Shown here piece after piece: positions 61,001 through 64,000 of a DNA stretch of 64,000 bases; the first letter of the stretch is position 1, and every line of letters begins with the position of its first letter. Source of the stretch: JANRLF01 sp033762815 (GTDB lineage Bacteria > Bacteroidota > Bacteroidia > Chitinophagales > CAIOSU01); assembly GCA_033762815.1 (NCBI GenBank), contig JANRLF010000008.1, positions 620,001-684,000 of the forward strand, in the 5' to 3' direction. The position numbers and the translations under genes were made by a program. The notes under the pieces are model-generated. The model saw nothing but the letters and a program-made list of their open reading frames with translations, did no database searches and was not told the DNA's origin.

Positions 61001-61376
61001 GTACTGATTGGCGGCACTTTTCGTTGTACTCCTCTACGGAAATCTTTACGCCGATATCTTCCTTGGTGATGCCCAGTTTTTTCTCAACGCCCAACTCCAC
61101 GGGCAGGCCGTGGGTGTCCCAGCCGCCTTTACGCTCTACTTTAAAGCCCTTCAGCGATTTATAGCGGCAAAAAAGGTCCTTCAAAGTGCGCGACATGACG
61201 TGGTGGATACCGGGCAAGCCGTTTGCGGAAGGGGGCCCTTCATAAAACACGAATGGTTGGGCACTGGCGCGGTTCTCCACGCTCTTTTCAAATACCTTTT
61301 CCGATTGCCAAAATTCCAGTACTTCCTTATCGACGGAAGGTAAATGGAGTTGTTTGTATTCTTTGTAATTGCTCAT
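58098..61376 (-). CDS. ileS: Isoleucyl-tRNA synthetase (IleRS2-like, altered HXGH motif)
   Basis: The 1092-residue class I synthetase charges tRNA-Ile. The N-terminal block is FYEGPPSANGLPGIHHVM: at the catalytic HXGH position it reads G-I-H-H, with the first and third residues exchanged. The second signature is KMSKR (near residue 637) rather than KMSKS. The editing domain and FDSGAMPYAQW are present. KMSKR and overall length fit the eukaryote-like IleRS2 type. GXHH variants of that type are known for very strong mupirocin resistance. The gene heads ileS-dksA-lspA, a common Bacteroidota order. Confidence 0.95.
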   Translation of the reverse strand: MSNYKEYKQLHLPSVDKEVLEFWQSEKVFEKSVENRASAQPFVFYEGPPSANGLPGIHHVMSRTLKDLFCRYKSLKGFKVERKGGWDTHGLPVELGVEKKLGITKEDIGVKISVEEYNEKCRQSVLEFKADWDRLTTNMGYWVDLDNPYITFDNNYIESIWWILKQLYQKGYLYKGYTIQPFSPAAGTGLSSHELNLPGAYRNIKDTSVVAQFKRVDKEEYFLAWTTTPWTLPSNTALAVGENITYVKVKTFNPYTFLPVTVILAKDLMGKYFKPENAQLSLEEYEQGQKEIPYQVLEEVKGKDLAGIRYEQLMPYVQPTDGDAFKVIIGDFVSTEDGTGIVHIAPSFGADDMRVARQNGIGSLTLVDRRGRFVPEVTDFANLPVKNYDNVPEKEWDNKENTDIKIAIKLKQENKAFKVEKYDHNYPHCWRTDKPVIYYPLDSWFIRTTAVKDRMVELNKTINWKPASTGTGRFGNWLENLVDWNLSRSRYWGTPLPIWRTEDGQEELCIGSVEELKSEVEKSIKAGFMDKQLPENFDLHKPFVDAVYLVSPSGKKMVREADLIDVWFDSGAMPYAQWHYPFENKEQFEANFPADFIAEGMDQTRGWFFTLHAIGVLLKDSIAFKNVVSNGLLLDKNGNKMSKRLGNVVNPFETLDTYGADATRWYMMSNSQPWDNLKFDIEGIKEVQRKFFGTLYNTYSFFALYANIDGFKYREAEVPLENRPEIDRWIISLLNTLISEVDAAYDDYEPTKAARAIQDFVDAHLSNWYVRLCRRRFWKGEYNEDKIAAYQTLYRCLEVLAQLMSPIAPFFADRLFRDLNGVSGRQKAISVHLSDFPVSDPTVIDKALEERMQMAQDASSLVLSLRKKQNIKVRQPLNKILVPVINPSFKEQFQKVEHLVLSEVNVKEVEYLTDTSGIITKEIKPDLKKLGAKLGPKMKPVTQAIATFSQEDIRELEVNGEKALSIEGEQLLLKVDEVLITSKDIPGWLVASEGSITVALDITITDELKDEGNARELVNRIQNLRKEKDFNVTDRISLRVQRQPEINSAIDNFKDYICTEVLAENLSLVDAVNDGDVLEVNGIFLNVAIHKN

Positions 61377-61387
61377 TTAGCAAAACC

Positions 61388-61549
61388 TTACTTTAATTTC
61401 TTTTGATATTGTTTCATCACTTCCTTCAAATCCCGTAAATATCCTTCTCTATCAGTTTGATACTTTTTAGTACGCTCGGCACGAACCTTACGCATAAATT
61501 CCACCGATTTAAAATTGTTTATCTCAATTGCTGCCATATGGGTATGCAT
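61388..61549 (-). CDS. Small conserved-looking basic protein
   Basis: A 53-residue frame (or 49 from ATG 61537, MAAIEINNFKSVEFMRKVRA) ends 11 bases before ileS on the same strand. It is strongly basic and helical, ending in DLKEVMKQYQKKLK. Codon use is unremarkable and an ATG is present at either start. No family is certain; spacing suggests co-transcription with ileS. It is short, so chance cannot be excluded. Confidence 0.5.
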   Translation of the reverse strand: MHTHMAAIEINNFKSVEFMRKVRAERTKKYQTDREGYLRDLKEVMKQYQKKLK

Positions 61550-61627
61550 GAAACCCGCAAATATAGGGCTTTAGTTCGGGTTGCTGAAAGGCTTGAAAAG
61601 AATGCGGCCAATGCGTAACTTTAAAAC

Positions 61628-62170
61628 ATGAGACAGCCCAAACATTTTCCCAATTATACCTTGCAAGACTATGAGCTTTGGGAAGGTGACTGGGAATTGA
61701 TAGAAGGCATTCCCTACTCCATGAGCCCTTCGGCGAATAGCCAGCATCAAGAGCTTTCGGGTATTCTGATTTGGCAAATAAGGGATTGGTTTAGGAAGCA
61801 CCCAAACTGCAACTGCAAACAACGCCACGATTTGGATTGGCGGATAGACCTTAACACAGTGGTGCGGCCCGATATCGCTATTACCTGCAAGGAAGAAAGC
61901 GGCAACTATATCACCTTTCCCCCCGTTCTGATCATCGAGATTCTATCAAAAGCTACTGCATACAACGATAGGGTAGTGAAACTTGACCTTTATCAATCAA
62001 AAGGGGTTAAATACTATATCATTGCCGATATTCAAACCAAGACCTATACCGTTTATCAATTGTCCAACGGACACTACTTGGAACAACAAAATGGGACAAC
62101 GTTCCAATTGACTACGGAGTGTTCGCTCCATTTGGATATGGACCAAGCATTCCAAGAACTAGAAGCTTAA
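61628..62170 (+). CDS. Uma2-family PD-(D/E)xK nuclease (copy 1)
   Basis: The 180-residue protein matches Uma2 (DUF820) proteins: YELWEGDWELIEGIPYSMSPS at the N-terminus, then the core VRPDIAITCKE with catalytic Asp, and VLIIEILSKAT with Glu and Lys. GVKYYIIADIQTKTYTVYQL completes the fold. The family is abundant in cyanobacteria and present in Bacteroidota; its biological role is unclear. The next gene is a close copy whose first 110 bases are nearly identical. A TAACTTTA box lies just before the ATG. Confidence 0.85.
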   Translation: MRQPKHFPNYTLQDYELWEGDWELIEGIPYSMSPSANSQHQELSGILIWQIRDWFRKHPNCNCKQRHDLDWRIDLNTVVRPDIAITCKEESGNYITFPPVLIIEILSKATAYNDRVVKLDLYQSKGVKYYIIADIQTKTYTVYQLSNGHYLEQQNGTTFQLTTECSLHLDMDQAFQELEA

Positions 62171-62216
62171 CCAGATTCCATGTAACTTGTTAAGTTCAAA
62201 ACCATAATGCCAGCGT

Positions 62217-62777
62217 ATGAGACAGCCCAAACATTTCCCCAATTATACCTTGCAAGACTATGAGCTTTGGGAAGGCGACTGGGAATTGATAGAAGGCATC
62301 CCCTATTCCATGAGCCCTTCGGCGAATAGTCGGCACCAACTTCTGGCCACAAACTTAATCTTGCAGATAGGGGACTATTTAAACACCAAAAACACGAAAT
62401 GTAATTGTATGCTGGTGTTTGAATTGGATTGGCGCATCGATTTGAATACAGTAGTGCGGCCTGATATTGCCATCGTCTGCGAGCCCATTGGCCAATTCAT
62501 CGATAAGGTGCCGGTACTGATTGTTGAAATACTATCAAAAGCTTCTGCTTATGCAGACAGAATCATAAAGAACGAACTATATGCACAACAAGGGGTTAAA
62601 TTCTATATCGTTATAGACCCTCTTAGCGACGAGTATCGTGCATATGAGTTGGTCAATCAAAAGTATCAGCCCAAACAGGATCCCAATTCGTTTCAGCTTA
62701 CAGCATCATGCCGCCTGCAAGTGGATTTTGATCTAGCATTGACCGAATCCAAACGTTGGATTAACCCAGGCGCTTAA
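62217..62777 (+). CDS. Uma2-family PD-(D/E)xK nuclease (copy 2)
   Basis: The 186-residue tandem paralog of the preceding gene has the same active-site elements (VRPDIAIVCEP, LIVEILSKASAYADR, GVKFYIVIDPLSDEY). Its first 36 residues are identical to copy 1 and the DNA there differs at only a handful of positions. After the SPSANS segment the proteins drop to about half identity. This pattern suggests gene conversion or a recent shuffle of the 5' end. Confidence 0.85.
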   Translation: MRQPKHFPNYTLQDYELWEGDWELIEGIPYSMSPSANSRHQLLATNLILQIGDYLNTKNTKCNCMLVFELDWRIDLNTVVRPDIAIVCEPIGQFIDKVPVLIVEILSKASAYADRIIKNELYAQQGVKFYIVIDPLSDEYRAYELVNQKYQPKQDPNSFQLTASCRLQVDFDLALTESKRWINPGA

Positions 62778-62820
62778 ACTTCTCGCGTTTTTTATAATCA
62801 AAGAAGGCAAACAGTATAAT

Positions 62821-63210
62821 ATGAAAACCTTCTTCGCATTTGCATTGCTGCTTACTGCCTGCTTTACTACTGCCACTGCCCAAGCCGGAAAATGGGAATT
62901 GATTGGCAGCAAGCTGGTAAACTACCGCCTGGATATTGATGAAATACCCGTGACGGTGGCTAAAGGCACCTATACCAAAATCAAGATTTTTGTGAAAGGT
63001 GGCGCGGTCAACTTTAAGGATATCAAAATTTTCTACCGCAACGGGCAGGTACAGGACGTGGCTATCCGTTCCGTTATTCCCGCCGGTGGCGAAAGTAGGG
63101 TCATTGACCTTATAGGCAACGAGCGTATCATTACCCGCATACAGTTGGTGTACGATACCCGCAACATGGCGCCCCGTAAGGCCAGGGTCATTATCTTAGG
63201 CAGGGAGTAA
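62821..63210 (+). CDS. Secreted DUF2541-like protein
   Basis: The 129-residue protein has a signal peptide (FFAFALLLTACFTTATAQA). The mature domain is beta-rich (GKWELIGSKLVNYRLDIDE, KIFVKGGAVNFKDIKIFYRNG, ESRVIDLIGNERIITRIQLVY), in line with DUF2541. Function is unknown. It lies 43 bases after the second Uma2 gene and is convergent with gldD. Confidence 0.65.
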   Translation: MKTFFAFALLLTACFTTATAQAGKWELIGSKLVNYRLDIDEIPVTVAKGTYTKIKIFVKGGAVNFKDIKIFYRNGQVQDVAIRSVIPAGGESRVIDLIGNERIITRIQLVYDTRNMAPRKARVIILGRE

Positions 63211-63213
63211 TGG

Positions 63214-63807
63214 CTAACGCCACTGTAGGGTATTGATCATGTGCAGCATGTCCTGCTTCACGAACTTGATGACGGGTGCCAATGAATCGGCATTGGGCGG
63301 GGCATTGAAATACAGTGCCCCGCGCACAAAATTGCGCGTGCTATCGGTCATGTAAAATTGGATATTCGAGGCCGAGTTGCCGCCAATTTCATAGATAATA
63401 CCTTTTAACTGAGGAGTATTCACCGTGGTTTCATCAATATAATCGGCTTTGATAGTATGCTTATAAGACAGCTTGTGGGCATCTTCCATCAGCTTTTCCA
63501 AGTTGTTTTCCTTGTTGATTTCCTTATAGCTCAAATGTATCATGGCCGAGAGTTCGGGAATCTCGATATTCAGCCAGCAAGGGTCATCGGGCCTTGCACC
63601 GAAAAAAGTAGTGTCGCGCTGCACCTTGGCATATATAGGGTATTCAAAAGAATAAGGGCAATCCTGCGATTCGAAACGGGTATAAGCTTTCTTCGGAAAA
63701 TCGATACGGTAGTAGCCCCGGGGCTTGGGCACATAATCATCTTCGCCACAGCCAGCCAATACCGCGCACAAAACCACCAGATACAAATAAACAAAACTCC
63801 TTGCCAT
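63214..63807 (-). CDS. gldD: Gliding motility lipoprotein GldD
   Basis: The 197-residue protein has a lipobox (LAGC, Cys20) and the GldD N-terminal block PKPRGYYRIDFPKKAYTRFES. Further motifs are DPCWLNIEIPELSAMIHLSYK, YEIGGNSASNIQFYMTDSTRNFVRGALYF, and a C-terminal helix. GldD is a periplasm-facing lipoprotein required for gliding in Flavobacterium, supporting the T9SS machinery. It sits 53 bases downstream of ssb on the same strand; gldE, often found between the two, is absent. Confidence 0.92.
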   Translation of the reverse strand: MARSFVYLYLVVLCAVLAGCGEDDYVPKPRGYYRIDFPKKAYTRFESQDCPYSFEYPIYAKVQRDTTFFGARPDDPCWLNIEIPELSAMIHLSYKEINKENNLEKLMEDAHKLSYKHTIKADYIDETTVNTPQLKGIIYEIGGNSASNIQFYMTDSTRNFVRGALYFNAPPNADSLAPVIKFVKQDMLHMINTLQWR

Positions 63808-63860
63808 GCAATGAAATATGGATAGAACGCTGCGAAACTACAGCTTATTGGGCGAAGGTA

Positions 63861-64000
63861 CTAAAATGGCAGGTCATCGGGTTCGTCCACATTGGCACCC
63901 ATGGGAGCCGCCCCCCCATTGGAAAAGCCGCCGCTAGGATGCTCTCCGTCTTCTTTCCTGTCAAGCATAATAAGGTTATCGGCTACTATTTCGGTGCTGT
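63861..64000 (-). CDS. ssb: Single-stranded DNA-binding protein, C-terminal part (cut by window edge)
   Basis: The last 46 codons read STEIVADNLIMLDRKEDG, a Gly-rich linker, and the acidic tip DEPDDLPF. The TEIVADNLIMLDRK strand and the DDLPF protein-interaction tail are diagnostic of bacterial SSB. The 5' part lies beyond base 64000. It precedes gldD on the same strand. Confidence 0.9.
   Translation of the reverse strand, partial: STEIVADNLIMLDRKEDGEHPSGGFSNGGAAPMGANVDEPDDLPF

Overview
The window comes from a member of the Bacteroidota. Three things point there: the gliding and type IX secretion genes sprA and gldD, the ruvA-sprA gene order, and many upstream TAnnTTTG boxes, which are the -7 element read by the Bacteroidota primary sigma factor. 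Family or order cannot be fixed from the sequence; a Chitinophagales- or Sphingobacteriales-like free-living heterotroph fits. No rRNA, tRNA, CRISPR array or intact insertion sequence was seen.

Layout. (1) 1-4.9 kb is a type IIG restriction-modification gene facing, tail to tail, a truncated second copy of its own specificity end. The arrangement looks able to invert and swap target recognition. (2) 4.9-5.2 kb holds palindromic and tandem repeats. (3) 5.2-11.5 kb is a leftward seven-gene run: transketolase N-half, two paralogous von Willebrand A (vWA) proteins, transketolase C-half, ECF sigma factor, membrane anti-sigma-like protein and a small periplasmic protein. (4) 11.6-20.7 kb runs rightward and is largely about the envelope: polysaccharide flippase, dut, sugar nucleotidyltransferase, TPR lipoprotein, DUF4292 lipoprotein, EnvC-like protein, TatA and a LysM lytic transglycosylase. 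(5) 20.8-31.7 kb carries ruvA, the giant T9SS translocon sprA, a decayed stretch, a membrane methyltransferase and acs. (6) 31.7-44.1 kb is a mixed accessory stretch: repeats, a zinc-ribbon protein, an M48 protease, an ECF sigma factor with its YCII/DGPF partner, an HxlR regulator divergent from an NmrA-type oxidoreductase, a HEPN-MNT toxin-antitoxin pair, a PhoD-like phosphatase, a ParE toxin-antitoxin pair, DUF4256, a large membrane protein and ubiE. (7) 44.2-48.2 kb has three secreted proteins of unknown role. (8) 48.3-57 kb contains a nitronate monooxygenase-like enzyme, a second sugar nucleotidyltransferase, a cyclophilin-FKBP fusion, a vWA/AAA+ pair, glutathione peroxidase and glpD. (9) 57-64 kb contains ileS-dksA-like-lspA, two tandem Uma2 nuclease genes, a DUF2541 protein, gldD and the 3' end of ssb.

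How it fits together. The core genes (ruvA, dut, ileS, lspA, ssb, acs, ubiE, glpD) are ordinary housekeeping. SprA, GldD, LspA, TatA and several lipoproteins form an envelope and secretion theme. The points most worth following up are the invertible-looking specificity cassette at 127-1798, the IleRS whose HXGH signature reads GXHH with a KMSKR loop, the split transketolase interrupted by vWA genes, a rho-independent terminator placed directly against the start codon of a sigma-factor gene, and a set of genes whose -7 box lies so close to the start codon that leaderless transcripts are expected.
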